A stretch of 64,000 nucleotides of DNA from Pantoea vagans (lineage in GTDB: Bacteria > Pseudomonadota > Gammaproteobacteria > Enterobacterales > Enterobacteriaceae). How positions within the stretch are numbered: position 1 is the first letter of the stretch; each line of letters starts with the position of its first letter. This document shows positions 18,118-31,438 of the stretch, piece after piece. Where the stretch lies: NCBI RefSeq assembly GCF_001506165.1, contig NZ_CP011427.1, positions 4,092,001-4,156,000 of the forward strand. Direction: 5' to 3'. The position numbers and the translations under genes are program-made. The notes beneath the pieces were generated by a model. It ran no database searches. It had not been told where the DNA came from and worked only from the letters and a program-made list of their open reading frames with translations.

Positions 18118-19161
18118 TTACTTGTAAATCGCTTTGCCGGCGCTGTCTTTGATGTTCGCTTTCCAGGCAGTACGAATCTGGTTAGCCACGCTTTCTGGCA
18201 GTGCAGCGTAGTCCAGTGAGGTTGCAGTTTTGCTGCCGCCTTTGTAAGCCCAGTCGAAGAACTTCAGCACTTCAGCACCCTTCTCAGCATTCGCCTGATC
18301 TTTGTAAATCAGGATGAATGTGGTTGAGGTGATCGGCCATGCGTCGTTGCCTTTCTGGAAGGTCAGGTCTTGAGCGAAAGATTCGCTCCAGTTTGCGCCT
18401 TTCGCTGCATTCGCAAAGCTGGCTTCGCTTGGTGCAACTGATTTGCCGTCTGCATCAACCAGTTTGGTATAAGTCAGGTTGTTCTGCTTAGCATACGCAT
18501 ATTCTACGTAGCCAATTGAACCCGGCAGGCGCTGTACGAAGGCTGCAACGCCATCGTTACCTTTACCGCCCAGACCGGTTGGCCAGTTAACGGTGTTGCC
18601 TTTACCAATTTTGCTGTTCCAGTCTGAGTTAACTTTAGACAGGTAGCTGGTGAACACGAAAGAAGTACCTGAACCATCAGCACGGCGAACCACGTTGATG
18701 TTGGTGTCTGGCAGTTTCACACCTGGGTTCAGTTTAGTGATCGCCGGGTCGTTCCACTTTTTGATGTTACCCAGGTAGATGTCACCCACAGTTTTGCCGT
18801 CGAGGGTCAATTCACCTGATTTCACACCTGGGATGTTAACGGCCAGCACCACACCACCGATAACGGTAGGGAACTGGAACAGACCATTTTTTTCCAGATC
18901 GGCATCAGCCATCGGCGCATCAGACGCACCGAAATCAACGGTTTTAGCGATGATCTGCTTCACGCCGCCTGAAGAACCAATACCCTGATAGTTGATTTTG
19001 CTACCGGTGGCTTGCTGGTATTCTGCTGCCCACTTGGCATAAACCGGTGCCGGGAATGTACCGCCAGCGCCAGTCAGATCGGTGGCTGCAAAAGCAGATA
19101 CCGCGCTTACTGCGAAGGTGGCGGCGAGGATTCGGGCTACGGATGTACGCATCAGTGTCAT
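18118..19161 (-). CDS. pstS: Periplasmic phosphate-binding protein PstS
   Basis: This 347-residue protein has a signal peptide ([25 protein letters not shown], cut before ATDLTGAG). The phosphate-binding residues lie in [35 protein letters not shown] and [13 protein letters not shown]. The length matches E. coli PstS (346). The start MTLMRTS is chosen over an ATG 48 codons upstream because GGAGGGAAC lies just before it and the upstream stretch contains the Pho boxes. It is the first gene of the Pho-regulated pstSCAB-phoU operon. Confidence 0.97.
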   Translation of the reverse strand: MTLMRTSVARILAATFAVSAVSAFAATDLTGAGGTFPAPVYAKWAAEYQQATGSKINYQGIGSSGGVKQIIAKTVDFGASDAPMADADLEKNGLFQFPTVIGGVVLAVNIPGVKSGELTLDGKTVGDIYLGNIKKWNDPAITKLNPGVKLPDTNINVVRRADGSGTSFVFTSYLSKVNSDWNSKIGKGNTVNWPTGLGGKGNDGVAAFVQRLPGSIGYVEYAYAKQNNLTYTKLVDADGKSVAPSEASFANAAKGANWSESFAQDLTFQKGNDAWPITSTTFILIYKDQANAEKGAEVLKFFDWAYKGGSKTATSLDYAALPESVANQIRTAWKANIKDSAGKAIYK

Positions 19162-19240
19162 GTTCCCTCCAGGGGATTTAAAAAAAATCAGGCTCAATGC
19201 CATTTTAGTTGGAGTCAGTGATTGCTGCTGGAGGGAAAAT

Positions 19241-19291
19241 AGGACAGTTTGATGACAGTGAAATGTACGAAATATGACAGTTATATGACAT
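19241..19291 (-). promoter_or_regulatory. Two tandem Pho boxes of the pstS promoter
   Basis: On the minus strand, ATGTCATATAACTGTCATA (19273-19291) and CTGTCATCAAACTGTCCT (19241-19258) each show two CTGTCAT-type 7-mers four bases apart, the PhoB-binding pattern. They are 32 bases apart, about three helical turns. TATTTT just downstream can serve as the -10. The layout matches the E. coli pstS promoter. Phosphate starvation control through PhoB is expected. Confidence 0.88.
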
Positions 19292-19296
19292 CGTTT

Positions 19297-19327
19297 AAAA
19301 AGCAAGCGGGCCCATTGCAGACCCGCT
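19297..19327 (-). terminator. glmS terminator
   Basis: The stem AGCGGG/CCCGCT (19305-19310 with 19322-19327) is followed on the minus strand by a U run (a's at 19297-19301). It lies 12 bases past the glmS stop, between glmS and the pstS promoter. Confidence 0.75.
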
Positions 19328-19338
19328 CTTTTTACTGA

Positions 19339-21168
19339 TTATTCAACGGTAACCGATTTCGCCAGGTTACGCGGCTGGTCAACGTCGGTGCCTTTGATCA
19401 GCGCAACATGATATGAAAGCAGCTGCAAAGGAACGGTATAGAAGATCGGTGCAATCACTTCTTCAACGTGCGGCAGAGAGATAATTTTCATGCCATCACT
19501 GTCCGTAAAGCCGGCATCCTGATCGGCAAACACATACAGCAGACCGCCGCGTGCGCGTACCTCTTCAATGTTGGATTTCAGCTTCTCCAGCAGCTCGTTA
19601 TTCGGTGCAACGACGATCACCGGCATATCGGCATCAATCAGCGCCAGCGGGCCGTGTTTCAGCTCTCCGGCCGCGTAGGCTTCAGCATGAATATAGGAGA
19701 TCTCTTTCAGCTTCAGCGCGCCTTCCATGGCGATTGGGTACTGATCGCCACGGCCAAGGAACAGCGCGTGATGCTTGTCGGAGAATCCTTCAGCCAGGCT
19801 CTCAATCACCTTATCCTGTGCCAGCATCTGCTCGATACGGCTCGGCAATGCCTGCAGCGCATGCACAATCTCATGCTCGGTTTCCGGCTTCATGCCGTGC
19901 AGTCGGCCAAGTTTCGCCACCAGCATCAGCAACACCACCAGCTGCGTGGTAAATGCTTTGGTCGAGGCGACACCGATTTCAGTACCGGCTTTGGTCATCA
20001 GCGCCAGATCCGATTCACGCACCAGTGAAGAACCGGCAACGTTACAGATAGCCAGCGAGCCAAGATAACCCAACTCTTTCGACAGGCGCAGGGCAGCCAG
20101 CGTGTCAGCCGTCTCACCCGATTGCGACAGGGTGATCAGCAGGCTGTTTTTACGCACGGCGGATTTGCGGTAGCGGAATTCAGAGGCGATCTCTACATCG
20201 CAAGGGATGTTGGCCAGCGACTCGAACCAGTAACGTGACACCATCCCGGAGTTATATGAGGTGCCGCAGGCGATAATCTGGATGTGCTCAACCTGGCTCA
20301 GCAACGCTTCGGCATTGGCACCCAGTTCGCTGAGATCGATTTGCCCGTGATTAAAACGACCGGTGATGGTGTTTTTAATCGCGTTTGGCTGCTCGTAGAT
20401 CTCTTTCTGCATGTAGTGGCGATAGGCGCCTTTATCACCGGCATCGTACTGCGCAGTGGATTCGATTTCCGCGCGCTTCGCGGGTTTACCATCACGATCG
20501 ATAATGGTGACTTCGCGGCGGGTAATCTCGGCGATATCGCCCTCTTCCAGATACATAAAGCGGCGGGTCACCGGCAGCAGGGCCAGCTGATCGGAGGCGA
20601 TAAAGTTTTCACCCACGCCGCGGCCAATCACCAGCGGGCTGCCGGAACGGGCGGCCACCAGCACAGAGGGATCGCGGCTGTCCATGATCACCATGCCATA
20701 GGCACCGCGCAGTTGCGGAATAACGCGCAACACCACTTCGCGCAATGTGCCGCCCTGCTTCTGCTCCCAGTGCACCAGATGCGCGACCACTTCGGTATCG
20801 GTTTCTGAAGCGAAGCTGTAACCACGTTCGATCATCTGGGCGCGCAGTGGCTCATGGTTCTCAATGATGCCGTTATGCACAATGATGATGTGCTCAGAGA
20901 TATGCGGATGCGCATTGGCTTCTGACGGCTCGCCGTGTGTTGCCCAACGCGTGTGCGCGATACCGGTACCGCCAATCAGCGGTTGCTGTTCAGCCGCTTC
21001 TGCCAGATTCGCCACTTTACCCAGACGACGCAGACGCGTCATGTGGCCCTGACGGTCAACCACTGCCAGACCAGCAGAGTCATAACCGCGATATTCAAGA
21101 CGACGCAGACCTTCCAGCAGAATTTCTGCGATGTCACGCTGCGCTACTGCACCAACAATTCCACACAT
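19339..21168 (-). CDS. glmS: Glucosamine-6-phosphate synthase (isomerizing)
   Basis: This 609-residue enzyme makes glucosamine 6-phosphate from fructose 6-phosphate and glutamine, the first step to UDP-GlcNAc. The N-terminal glutaminase uses Cys1 after Met removal ([12 protein letters not shown]), with HTRWATHG and HNGIIENHE around the active site. Two SIS domains follow ([17 protein letters not shown] and [22 protein letters not shown]), and the C-terminal tail LAKSVTVE binds fructose-6-P. It is the second gene of glmUS. A palindromic repeat lies in the gap between them. Confidence 0.98.
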   Translation of the reverse strand: MCGIVGAVAQRDIAEILLEGLRRLEYRGYDSAGLAVVDRQGHMTRLRRLGKVANLAEAAEQQPLIGGTGIAHTRWATHGEPSEANAHPHISEHIIIVHNGIIENHEPLRAQMIERGYSFASETDTEVVAHLVHWEQKQGGTLREVVLRVIPQLRGAYGMVIMDSRDPSVLVAARSGSPLVIGRGVGENFIASDQLALLPVTRRFMYLEEGDIAEITRREVTIIDRDGKPAKRAEIESTAQYDAGDKGAYRHYMQKEIYEQPNAIKNTITGRFNHGQIDLSELGANAEALLSQVEHIQIIACGTSYNSGMVSRYWFESLANIPCDVEIASEFRYRKSAVRKNSLLITLSQSGETADTLAALRLSKELGYLGSLAICNVAGSSLVRESDLALMTKAGTEIGVASTKAFTTQLVVLLMLVAKLGRLHGMKPETEHEIVHALQALPSRIEQMLAQDKVIESLAEGFSDKHHALFLGRGDQYPIAMEGALKLKEISYIHAEAYAAGELKHGPLALIDADMPVIVVAPNNELLEKLKSNIEEVRARGGLLYVFADQDAGFTDSDGMKIISLPHVEEVIAPIFYTVPLQLLSYHVALIKGTDVDQPRNLAKSVTVE

Positions 21169-21185
21169 AATAATTTCCTGACTTC

Positions 21186-21200
21186 ATGGCTTTCGGCCAT
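21186..21200 (-). promoter_or_regulatory. Hairpin in glmS leader
   Basis: The stem ATGGC-CGAAA-GCCAT sits just upstream of the glmS Shine-Dalgarno (AGGAAA). In E. coli a leader stem-loop in glmS masks its ribosome site and is opened by the small RNA GlmZ. This hairpin is a candidate for that role, but the pairing site was not confirmed. Confidence 0.35.
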
Positions 21201-21252
21201 TGCGTTGTCTTTTTGACCTGATTTTCCCCGAGCCTTGTAGAGAGTGGGGGAT

Positions 21253-21377
21253 CTACCCTTCATACTTCAAATTTCAGGTGCGTTGGCTACGTGCATTCAC
21301 CTCAGTCACTTACTTCAGTAAGCTCCTGAGGATTCATGCACTTGCCGCCTTCCTGAAACTCGAATTATTTCGGGTAG
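21253..21377. repeat. Long imperfect palindromic repeat, copy 2
   Basis: A 125-base palindrome running from 'ctaccc' to 'gggtag', with outer arms (cttcaaatttcagg against cctgaaactcgaa), a middle arm pair (cctcag/ctgagg) and an inner stem-loop (cttac-ttca-gtaag). It matches copy 1 (23-166) at 69 of 73 core bases, and the core (21279-21351) matches the 23S-5S spacer element at 52 of 73 on the other strand. It lies inside the glmU-glmS transcript, where it should fold as a long hairpin. Confidence 0.9.
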
Positions 21378-21415
21378 CTTTTTCTCACAAGCTGATCTTT
21401 GCCAGCCCTTAAAAT

Positions 21416-22786
21416 TTATTTCTTCTTAACCGGACGCTGCCAGCCAGACTTCTGATTTTGTTCTTTACGGTTATAGACCAGATCGTCAGCCAACACGTCT
21501 TTCATGACCGTGGTGCCTGCTGCAATAGTGGCACCCGCCGCGACCGTAACCGGCGCGACCAGTTGTGTATCGGAGCCAACAAACACGTTATCACCGATAA
21601 TAGTTTTCGATTTATTGGCGCCATCGTAGTTACAGGTAATGGTGCCTGCACCGATGTTCACGCCCGCGCCAATCTCCGCGTCCCCGAGATAAGAAAGATG
21701 ACCGGCTTTAGATCCTTTGCCCAGGGTGGCTTTTTTCATCTCAACGAAATTGCCGACGTGTGCCTCTTCCGCCAACTCACTGCCGGGACGCAGACGCGCA
21801 AAGGGTCCAACCGTACAAGCGGCGGCCAGCGTGGCATCTTCAATAACGGAATAGGGGCTGATTTCGCAGTCATCAGCGAGCGTGCTGTTTTTGATGATGC
21901 ACCCAGCGCCTATCTTGACGCGGTTGCCCAGCGTGACACGGCCATCAATGATGACGTTGGTATCGATCTCCACATCACGACCATGTTGCAGAGTGCCGCG
22001 CAGATCGAAACGAGCTGGATCGCGCAGCATCACGCCCGCCAGCAGCAGTTTTTCTGCCTGCTCGCTTTGGTAGGCGCGTTCCAGCGTCGCCAGTTGCAGG
22101 CGGTTGTTCACGCCATCGGTTTCACTGATACGAGCCGGATGGACGGCATTGATCACGCGACCTTCATGGTGCGCCATCGCAATGATATCGGTGATGTAGA
22201 ATTCACCCTGCGCATTATTGTTATCGAGCTTGGCCAACCAGCGCTTGAGATCCCCGCCATTGGCAATCAGGATGCCGGTGTTGATCTCAGGGATTTTAAG
22301 CTGCTCGGCTGAGGCATCTTTCTGCTCGATAATTCCGGTGACGGTGCCGTTTTCACGCACGATGCGGCCATAGCCGGTTGGATTATCCAGCACCACCGTC
22401 AGCAGACCAATGCCGCCTTCCGGCTTAGCCTCGCGCAGGCGCTGCAATGTCGGCTGGGAGATCAGCGGCACATCGCCATACAGCATCAGGATATCTTCGT
22501 CATCGGCAAAGAACGGTGCCGCCTGCTGCATCGCATGGCCCGTACCGAGTTGCTCTGCCTGCAGTACCCAGTTCAGGCTGTTGTGTGCCAGCTTCTCTTG
22601 TAGCAGATCGCCACCGTGGCCATAGACCAGATGCACATGCTGAGCGCCAAGGCCGGTTGCTGCATCGATCACGTGCTGAACCATCGGTTTACCTGCCAGG
22701 GTATGCAACACTTTTGGCAGATCGGAATACATTCGGGTGCCTTTGCCAGCGGCCAGGATCACCACACTCATTGCGCTTGTAGACAT
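21416..22786 (-). CDS. glmU: Bifunctional UDP-N-acetylglucosamine pyrophosphorylase / glucosamine-1-phosphate acetyltransferase
   Basis: This 456-residue enzyme does the last two steps of UDP-GlcNAc synthesis. The N-terminal Rossmann-like uridyltransferase shows [18 protein letters not shown] and YGDVPLI. The C-terminal left-handed beta helix with hexapeptide repeats ([20 protein letters not shown]..., [23 protein letters not shown]) performs acetylation and trimerisation. The C-terminus RPVKKK is as in E. coli (456 residues). It is the first gene of glmUS; atpC lies upstream on the same strand with its own terminator. Confidence 0.98.
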   Translation of the reverse strand: MSTSAMSVVILAAGKGTRMYSDLPKVLHTLAGKPMVQHVIDAATGLGAQHVHLVYGHGGDLLQEKLAHNSLNWVLQAEQLGTGHAMQQAAPFFADDEDILMLYGDVPLISQPTLQRLREAKPEGGIGLLTVVLDNPTGYGRIVRENGTVTGIIEQKDASAEQLKIPEINTGILIANGGDLKRWLAKLDNNNAQGEFYITDIIAMAHHEGRVINAVHPARISETDGVNNRLQLATLERAYQSEQAEKLLLAGVMLRDPARFDLRGTLQHGRDVEIDTNVIIDGRVTLGNRVKIGAGCIIKNSTLADDCEISPYSVIEDATLAAACTVGPFARLRPGSELAEEAHVGNFVEMKKATLGKGSKAGHLSYLGDAEIGAGVNIGAGTITCNYDGANKSKTIIGDNVFVGSDTQLVAPVTVAAGATIAAGTTVMKDVLADDLVYNRKEQNQKSGWQRPVKKK

Positions 22787-23003
22787 AACTATCCAGACTC
22801 AATTTATCTTTCGAAAGTGTAAGGTTTACCTCTGAGATTACTACATTTTTCTCGGGGCGAAATTAGCGGATAAAGATGAAAGGGGCGAGACCGTGCGGGT
22901 GGCCGCCATAAAGGGCAATCCGGCAACGCTGTTACACGACTTTAGTGGGGTTAAATGCCCGAGCCGAAACTTACTCAGTGCAATTTGTCGTGCGGCGCAG
23001 CGG

Positions 23004-23037
23004 GCAAAAAAAATGCCAGCCCAATGGGCCGGCATTT
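23004..23037 (-). terminator. Terminator of the atp operon
   Basis: A stem of aaatgccRGcccaatgggcYggcattt type (23011-23037) is followed on the minus strand by a run of T (aaaaaaa at 23005-23011). It lies 19 bases past the atpC stop, and separates the ATP synthase operon from glmUS. Confidence 0.9.
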
Positions 23038-23056
23038 CGTGACGCATAAAGCCTGA

Positions 23057-23476
23057 TTACATCGCTTTTTTGGTCAGCTCGATGACACGCAGTTTTGCGA
23101 TAGCTTTCGCCAGTTCCGCAGAAGCCTGAGCATAGTCCACGTCGCCGTGGCTGCTGTTCATGTGCTCTTCTGCTTTACGTTTCGCTTCCAGCGCGCGCGC
23201 TTCGTCAAGGTCTTCACCGCGAATCGCAGTGTCGGCCAGAACGGTCGTGCTACCCGGCTGTACTTCCAGCACGCCGCCAGAGAGGTAGATATACTCCTCT
23301 TCGCCGTGCTGTTTCACGATGCGAATCATACCAGGCTTGATGGCTGTCAGCAGCGGGGCGTGGCCAGGGTAAATACCCAGCTCACCTTCGCTACCTGACA
23401 CCTGGATACGCTCTACCAGACCGGAGAACATTTGCTGCTCCGCGCTGACAACGTCCAGATGATAAGTCATAGCCAT
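23057..23476 (-). CDS. atpC: ATP synthase F1 subunit epsilon
   Basis: This 139-residue central-stalk subunit has an N-terminal beta sandwich ([45 protein letters not shown]) and a C-terminal helical hairpin that can inhibit ATP hydrolysis. It joins gamma to the c ring. It is the last gene of atpIBEFHAGDC and is followed by a strong terminator. Confidence 0.97.
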   Translation of the reverse strand: MAMTYHLDVVSAEQQMFSGLVERIQVSGSEGELGIYPGHAPLLTAIKPGMIRIVKQHGEEEYIYLSGGVLEVQPGSTTVLADTAIRGEDLDEARALEAKRKAEEHMNSSHGDVDYAQASAELAKAIAKLRVIELTKKAM

Positions 23477-23500
23477 ACTCTTCCTCCTGGGAAACCGTTA

Positions 23501-24961
<1,461 letters not shown>

Positions 24962-25828
24962 TTAAACCGCGGAGGCTCCCGAGACGATCTCGGTAAGTTC
25001 CTGGGTGATGCTGGCCTGACGAGCTTTGTTGTAAACCAACTGCAGCTCTTTGATCAGGTTTCCGCCGTTATCGGTTGCAGCTTTCATTGCCACCATACGT
25101 GCGGCCTGCTCACTGGCCAGGTTTTCCACCACACCCTGATAAACCTGCGATTCGACATAACGGCGCAGCAGAGTATCCAGCAGCGCTTTCGGATCGGGTT
25201 CGTACAGGTAATCCCAGGTCTTCGCCTTCATCTCTTCTTCACCTTCCGCTGGCGGTAACGGCAGCAGTTGGGTAATGGTCGGAGTCTGAGACATGGTGTT
25301 ATTAAACTTGTTGCCGACGATATACAGCTTGTCGATGCGACCTTCATCATAGGCCTGCAACATCACTTTTACTGGGCCGATAAGATCAGACAGTGCAGGC
25401 TTATCGCCCATTCCGGTGACCTGAGCCACGATGTTGCCACCGACAGAGCCGAAGAATGAATTGCCTTTAGAACCGATAATGGCCAGATCGCTCTGTACAC
25501 CTTTATCCGTCCAGCTCTTCATATCTGCCAGCAATTTTTTGAACAGGTTAATGTTCAAACCACCACAAAGCCCGCGGTCAGTCGAAACGACCAGGTAGCC
25601 GACGCGCTTAACGTCACGCTCATCCAGGTAAGGGTGCTTGTATTCCAGATTACCCAACGCAAGGTGACCAATCACTTTGCGCATAGTATCTGCATACGGA
25701 CGGCTGGCCGCCATGCGTTCCTGCGTTTTACGCATTTTGGAGGCGGCGACCATTTCCATCGCTTTGGTGATCTTCTGCGTATTTTTTACGCTTCCAATCT
25801 TGGTACGTATTTCTTTTGCACCGGCCAT
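24962..25828 (-). CDS. atpG: ATP synthase F1 subunit gamma
   Basis: This 288-residue rotor subunit has long N- and C-terminal helices forming the coiled-coil shaft: [33 protein letters not shown] and [35 protein letters not shown]. Between them lies an alpha/beta domain ([12 protein letters not shown]). Length is that of the family. Confidence 0.98.
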   Translation of the reverse strand: MAGAKEIRTKIGSVKNTQKITKAMEMVAASKMRKTQERMAASRPYADTMRKVIGHLALGNLEYKHPYLDERDVKRVGYLVVSTDRGLCGGLNINLFKKLLADMKSWTDKGVQSDLAIIGSKGNSFFGSVGGNIVAQVTGMGDKPALSDLIGPVKVMLQAYDEGRIDKLYIVGNKFNNTMSQTPTITQLLPLPPAEGEEEMKAKTWDYLYEPDPKALLDTLLRRYVESQVYQGVVENLASEQAARMVAMKAATDNGGNLIKELQLVYNKARQASITQELTEIVSGASAV

Positions 25829-25880
25829 TAGCTTCTCCTCAAAGCCTTGCGGCCTGCCTTTTCAGACAAGCCGCCAGACA

Positions 25881-27422
25881 TTACCAGGACTGGGTTGCTT
25901 TAAACGTTTCGAGGAGGCCTTTCAGCTTCTCTTCGATTTCGTTATTAAAGTTGCCCGCTTGGTTGATTTCAGCCATCAGCTCAGCGTGATCGCGATCCGC
26001 GAACGCCAGCAGAGCGGCTTCAAAGCTACCGATTTTCGCCAGTTCAACGTCGTTCAGGAAGCCGCGCTCAGCAGCAAACAGCACCAGACCCTGTTGCGCG
26101 ACAGACATCGGCGCATACTGTTTCTGTTTCAGCAGCTCGGTCACTTTCTGACCGTGGCTCAGCTGTTTACGCGTTGCATCGTCCAGATCAGATGCGAACT
26201 GAGAGAACGCAGCCAGTTCACGATACTGTGCCAGAGCGGTACGGATACCACCGGACAGTTTCTTGATAATCTTGGTCTGTGCAGCACCACCAACACGGGA
26301 TACAGAGATACCCGGGTTAACGGCCGGACGAATACCGGAGTTGAACAGGTTTGATTCCAGGAAGATCTGACCATCGGTAATCGAGATTACGTTAGTCGGA
26401 ACGAACGCAGAAACGTCACCCGCCTGGGTTTCAATGATCGGCAATGCGGTCAGAGAACCGGTCTGGCCTTTCACCGCACCGTTAGTGAAACGCTCAACGT
26501 AGTCAGCGCTCACGCGTGATGCACGCTCCAGCAGACGAGAGTGGAGATAGAACACGTCGCCTGGGAATGCTTCACGGCCTGGTGGGCGGCGCAGCAGCAG
26601 AGAAATCTGACGGTAAGCAACAGCCTGCTTAGACAGGTCATCGTACACGATCAGTGCATCTTCACCGCGGTCACGGAAGTATTCACCCATTGCGCAACCG
26701 GCGTATGGCGCCAGGTATTGCAGTGCAGCGGATTCAGAAGCAGAAGCAACAACCACGATGGTGTTAGACAGCGCACCGTGCTCTTCCAGCTTACGTACCA
26801 CGTTAGAAATGGTTGACGCTTTCTGACCAATCGCAACGTAGACACACTTGATGCCGGAATCGCGCTGGTTGATGATGGCGTCGATTGCCATAGCGGTTTT
26901 ACCGGTCTGACGGTCACCGATGATCAGCTCACGCTGGCCACGGCCGATTGGAATCATCGCATCGACAGATTTGTAACCGGTCTGAACAGGCTGGTCTACT
27001 GACTGACGGTCGATAACGCCCGGTGCAATCACTTCAACAGGCGAGAAGCCGTCGTTGTCGATTGCGCCTTTACCGTCGATCGGTGCACCCAGGGTGTTCA
27101 CCACACGGCCCAGCAGGCCACGGCCAACTGGAACTTCAAGAATACGGCCAGTACATTTAACCTTCATGCCTTCGGCGAGGTCAGCGTACGGGCCCATCAC
27201 TACTGCACCAACCGAGTCACGCTCGAGGTTCAGTGCGATAGCGTAACGGTTACCCGGCAGGGCAATCATCTCACCCTGCATCACATCGGCCAGGCCGTGT
27301 ACGCGGATGATACCGTCACTTACAGAAACAATAGTACCTTCGTTGTGAGCTTCGCTCACTACATTGAACTGAGCAATGCGCTGCTTGATCAGTTCGCTGA
27401 TTTCGGTGGAATTCAGTTGCAT
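25881..27422 (-). CDS. atpA: ATP synthase F1 subunit alpha
   Basis: This 513-residue non-catalytic nucleotide-binding subunit has Walker A GDRQTGKT, the alpha-type Arg finger region ([13 protein letters not shown]) and an N-terminal delta-contacting segment ([16 protein letters not shown]). It matches the E. coli length exactly and sits between atpH and atpG. Confidence 0.98.
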   Translation of the reverse strand: MQLNSTEISELIKQRIAQFNVVSEAHNEGTIVSVSDGIIRVHGLADVMQGEMIALPGNRYAIALNLERDSVGAVVMGPYADLAEGMKVKCTGRILEVPVGRGLLGRVVNTLGAPIDGKGAIDNDGFSPVEVIAPGVIDRQSVDQPVQTGYKSVDAMIPIGRGQRELIIGDRQTGKTAMAIDAIINQRDSGIKCVYVAIGQKASTISNVVRKLEEHGALSNTIVVVASASESAALQYLAPYAGCAMGEYFRDRGEDALIVYDDLSKQAVAYRQISLLLRRPPGREAFPGDVFYLHSRLLERASRVSADYVERFTNGAVKGQTGSLTALPIIETQAGDVSAFVPTNVISITDGQIFLESNLFNSGIRPAVNPGISVSRVGGAAQTKIIKKLSGGIRTALAQYRELAAFSQFASDLDDATRKQLSHGQKVTELLKQKQYAPMSVAQQGLVLFAAERGFLNDVELAKIGSFEAALLAFADRDHAELMAEINQAGNFNNEIEEKLKGLLETFKATQSW

Positions 27423-27436
27423 ATGCTCCAGTCCCC

Positions 27437-27970
27437 TTAAGACTGCAAGACGTCTGCCAGACGATCAAGACGGCCGCGTACGCTACCATCAATGACCAGG
27501 TCACCCGCACGGATAACCACACCTGCCATTACAGACTTGTCAATTTTGCAATTCAGCTTAACTTTGCGTGACAGACGTTTTTCCATCGCGGCGCTGATTT
27601 TCGTCAGCTGGCTGTCACTCAGGGTACTGGCAGAAATCACATCAACTTCGGCGGTCGCTTCATAAGCGTCGCGCAGTTGAATGTACTGTTCCAGTACCGC
27701 TGGAAGTGCTGTCAAACGTCCGTTTTCCGCCATCACCTTAATCAGGTTCTGAGCGGGTTCATCAAGTTGATCGCCACACACTGCATTGAAAGATGCAGAC
27801 AAAGCTTCCGGCGCGATTGCACCGGAAAGAAGATCTGCCATCTGTTCGTTGCGAGCCACTTCTGCGGCAAACGCCAGCATAGTCTGCCAGCGATCGATGC
27901 TTTGATGCTCAACAGCAAAGTCAAAAGCTGCTTTGGCGTAGGGGCGAGCTACAGTAATCAGATCAGACAT
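27437..27970 (-). CDS. atpH: ATP synthase F1 subunit delta
   Basis: This 177-residue peripheral-stalk cap joins the b dimer to the alpha subunits. The N-terminal six-helix domain begins [17 protein letters not shown], and the C-terminal signature is [39 protein letters not shown]. Length equals the E. coli protein. It lies 14 bases from both neighbours. Confidence 0.97.
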   Translation of the reverse strand: MSDLITVARPYAKAAFDFAVEHQSIDRWQTMLAFAAEVARNEQMADLLSGAIAPEALSASFNAVCGDQLDEPAQNLIKVMAENGRLTALPAVLEQYIQLRDAYEATAEVDVISASTLSDSQLTKISAAMEKRLSRKVKLNCKIDKSVMAGVVIRAGDLVIDGSVRGRLDRLADVLQS

Positions 27971-27984
27971 CAGCCCCTCCCTCC

Positions 27985-28455
27985 TTACAGTTCAGCGACC
28001 AGTTTATCAACGATGTCGCTGTTAGCAGCTTCATCCACGGAACGTTCGATGATTTTCTCGGCGCCAGCTAATGCCAGCAACGCGACTTGCTTACGCAGCT
28101 CTTCACGGGCACGTGAACGCTCGGCATCAATTTCTGCCTGCGCTTGTGCCACGATGCGGTTACGTTCAGTCTCAGCTTCGGTTTTCGCTTCGTCCAGAAT
28201 CTGGGCACGGCGTTTGTTCGCCTGCTCGATAATGACTTGAGCGTCTTCTTTCGCTTTCTTCAGCTGGTCGGTCGCATTGGCCTGCGCGAGATCTAAATCT
28301 TTCTTCGCGCGCTCAGCAGAAGCAAGGCCTTCAGCAATTTCTTTCTGGCGCTTTTCGATGGCAGCCATAATCGGCGGCCATACGTACTTCATGCAGAACG
28401 CGACAAACAGAATGAACGCGATGGCCTGGCCGAGGATTGTTGCATTAATGTTCAC
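27985..28455 (-). CDS. atpF: ATP synthase F0 subunit b
   Basis: This 156-residue stator subunit has one N-terminal membrane helix ([26 protein letters not shown]) and a long charged coiled coil ([24 protein letters not shown]...). It dimerises and links the a subunit to delta. Length equals that of E. coli. Confidence 0.98.
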   Translation of the reverse strand: MNINATILGQAIAFILFVAFCMKYVWPPIMAAIEKRQKEIAEGLASAERAKKDLDLAQANATDQLKKAKEDAQVIIEQANKRRAQILDEAKTEAETERNRIVAQAQAEIDAERSRAREELRKQVALLALAGAEKIIERSVDEAANSDIVDKLVAEL

Positions 28456-28479
28456 AGCACAATGCCTCTTATTAAGTTA

Positions 28480-28824
<345 letters not shown>

Positions 28825-28852
28825 TTAAAAGCTTAGTGTTGAGATAAAAAAA

Positions 28853-30060
<1,208 letters not shown>

Positions 30061-30151
30061 GGCGTTGAACTCTCCTGCCCCGAACGGGGTATGTCGCGTG
30101 TCGTATAAGACTGCCTTTACTCATTTGAGTCAAGCAGCAAAAGCCGTGCAA

Positions 30152-30179
30152 ATTATACGGGCGCCACCTGCGATTTCAA
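30152..30179 (-). promoter_or_regulatory. Promoter of the atp operon
   Basis: On the minus strand TTGAAA (30174-30179) and a perfect TATAAT (30152-30157) are 16 bases apart. Transcription should begin about 85-90 bases before the atpI ATG. It is the best sigma-70 match in the region and lies where the atp promoter should be. Confidence 0.7.
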
Positions 30180-30773
30180 TCGGTAAGTAGCGAAAAGGTG
30201 AACAATTATTTAAATTTCTTTCTGGAGGGCTATTTTTCAAAACATCACCTTCCGCGATGACTCGGCCAAAAGTCTGAAATTGCCGTGATTGCTTGCTTTT
30301 AAAGCGTGCTTTAGATCACATTATAAGCAAGACACCAGCGGTTTAATTTGTATTAAACGTGAATTTTAAGATTTCAAAGCCAGTCAATATTGTTCTAATT
30401 CATAAAGATAGAATAATCCATCCAACATCACGCTATGATTTACGATAAAAACACTCTATTGACATCATAGGCCGCAATAAAAACGTAAAACTGATATTAC
30501 GCACGCCGATTTATTGCAGAGTTATATTTTCACGCGTGACTATTTGGCCAGGTAAATACAGGCAATAAAGTGATCTATCTGATAATGAAATGTGAATTAT
30601 TCGTTAAATGTAACAAGCTTTTTCAGATAATTTCCGTGGCGGATGTTAACGGCTATCCCCTGCCCTACCGAATAAAAGCTTTTGACTGAAAGTGTTTAAA
30701 TGCTGTTTTTTTATTCAGCGGGTTTTCGAAGACAAAGGGTACTGATTGTCTTAAATCCGCACCCTTTTTAAGG
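30180..30773. other. AT-rich intergenic region between rsmG and atp
   Basis: About 590 bases without a gene, rich in A and T. Such a large gap between rsmG and atpI also exists in E. coli. The stretch cgtgc-N6-TCACA at 30305-30320 is a half-good CRP-like site. No tRNA, small ORF with a ribosome site or clear terminator for rsmG was recognised. Confidence 0.4.
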
Positions 30774-31391
30774 CTATTGGCGTTTAATCACCACCAGATG
30801 GCGTTCACCATCCAGTTCAGGTACGCGCAGCGACTCGATTTTCTCGACCGTAAAGCCCGCAGGTAAGGCCGCTATTTCATCATCAGGACGCACACCCTTC
30901 AGCGCGTAGAAACAACCTGAAGGGCCTGGCAGATGGTGACACCAGGTCAACATATCTTCCAGCGAAGCAAACGCCCTGCTGATCACGCCATCAAACGGTG
31001 GCTCAGCGGGGAACTCCTCCACACGGCTCTGTACAGGGGTGATGTTAGTAAGCCCTAACTCATGCTGCACCTGACGCAGGAAACGGATTCGCTTGCCTAA
31101 GCTATCCAGTAAGGTGAAATGCGCTTGCGGACGCACAATGGCCAAAGGAATGCCCGGTAATCCTGGCCCCGTTCCCACATCAATAAAGCGCTCACCCTGC
31201 AAATGCGGTTCGACCACCACGCTGTCGAGAATATGGCGCACCAGCATCTGCTGCGGGTCGCGCACCGATGTCAGGTTGTAGGCTTTGTTCCACTTATGCA
31301 GCAATTCAACATAGCCAACCAGCTGCTGTTTTTGTTGATCGGTAAGGGAAATGTTTGCTGCAGCAAGCAGCTGGGAGAGTTTGTTAATCAC
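30774..31391 (-). CDS. rsmG: 16S rRNA (guanine-527-N7)-methyltransferase
   Basis: This 205-residue SAM-dependent methyltransferase modifies G527 of 16S rRNA in the 530 loop. The SAM motif is [17 protein letters not shown], and the sequence [11 protein letters not shown] and [15 protein letters not shown] are typical. It starts with GTG (GTGATTAAC). It follows mnmG by 47 bases with a hairpin in the gap, as in the classical gid operon. Confidence 0.96.
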   Translation of the reverse strand: MINKLSQLLAAANISLTDQQKQQLVGYVELLHKWNKAYNLTSVRDPQQMLVRHILDSVVVEPHLQGERFIDVGTGPGLPGIPLAIVRPQAHFTLLDSLGKRIRFLRQVQHELGLTNITPVQSRVEEFPAEPPFDGVISRAFASLEDMLTWCHHLPGPSGCFYALKGVRPDDEIAALPAGFTVEKIESLRVPELDGERHLVVIKRQ

Positions 31392-31410
31392 AAGGATAAT
31401 TCCATTAACG

Positions 31411-31430
31411 GGGGCGAGTCATCTCGCCCC
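31411..31430. other. Hairpin between mnmG and rsmG
   Basis: A perfect 8-base stem GGGGCGAG-tcat-CTCGCCCC, 8 bases after the mnmG stop. There is no T run, so it is probably an attenuating or mRNA-stabilising hairpin, allowing rsmG to be read through. Confidence 0.6.
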
Positions 31431-31438
31431 GAAGTCTG

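Noticed and set aside
21458..22312. 284-residue plus-strand frame opposite glmU
   Set aside because: Antisense to well-conserved glmU; no recognisable domain and no ribosome-binding site.
22841..23047. 68-residue minus-strand frame between atpC and glmU
   Set aside because: It spans the atp terminator hairpin and has no ribosome site or similarity that I recognise.
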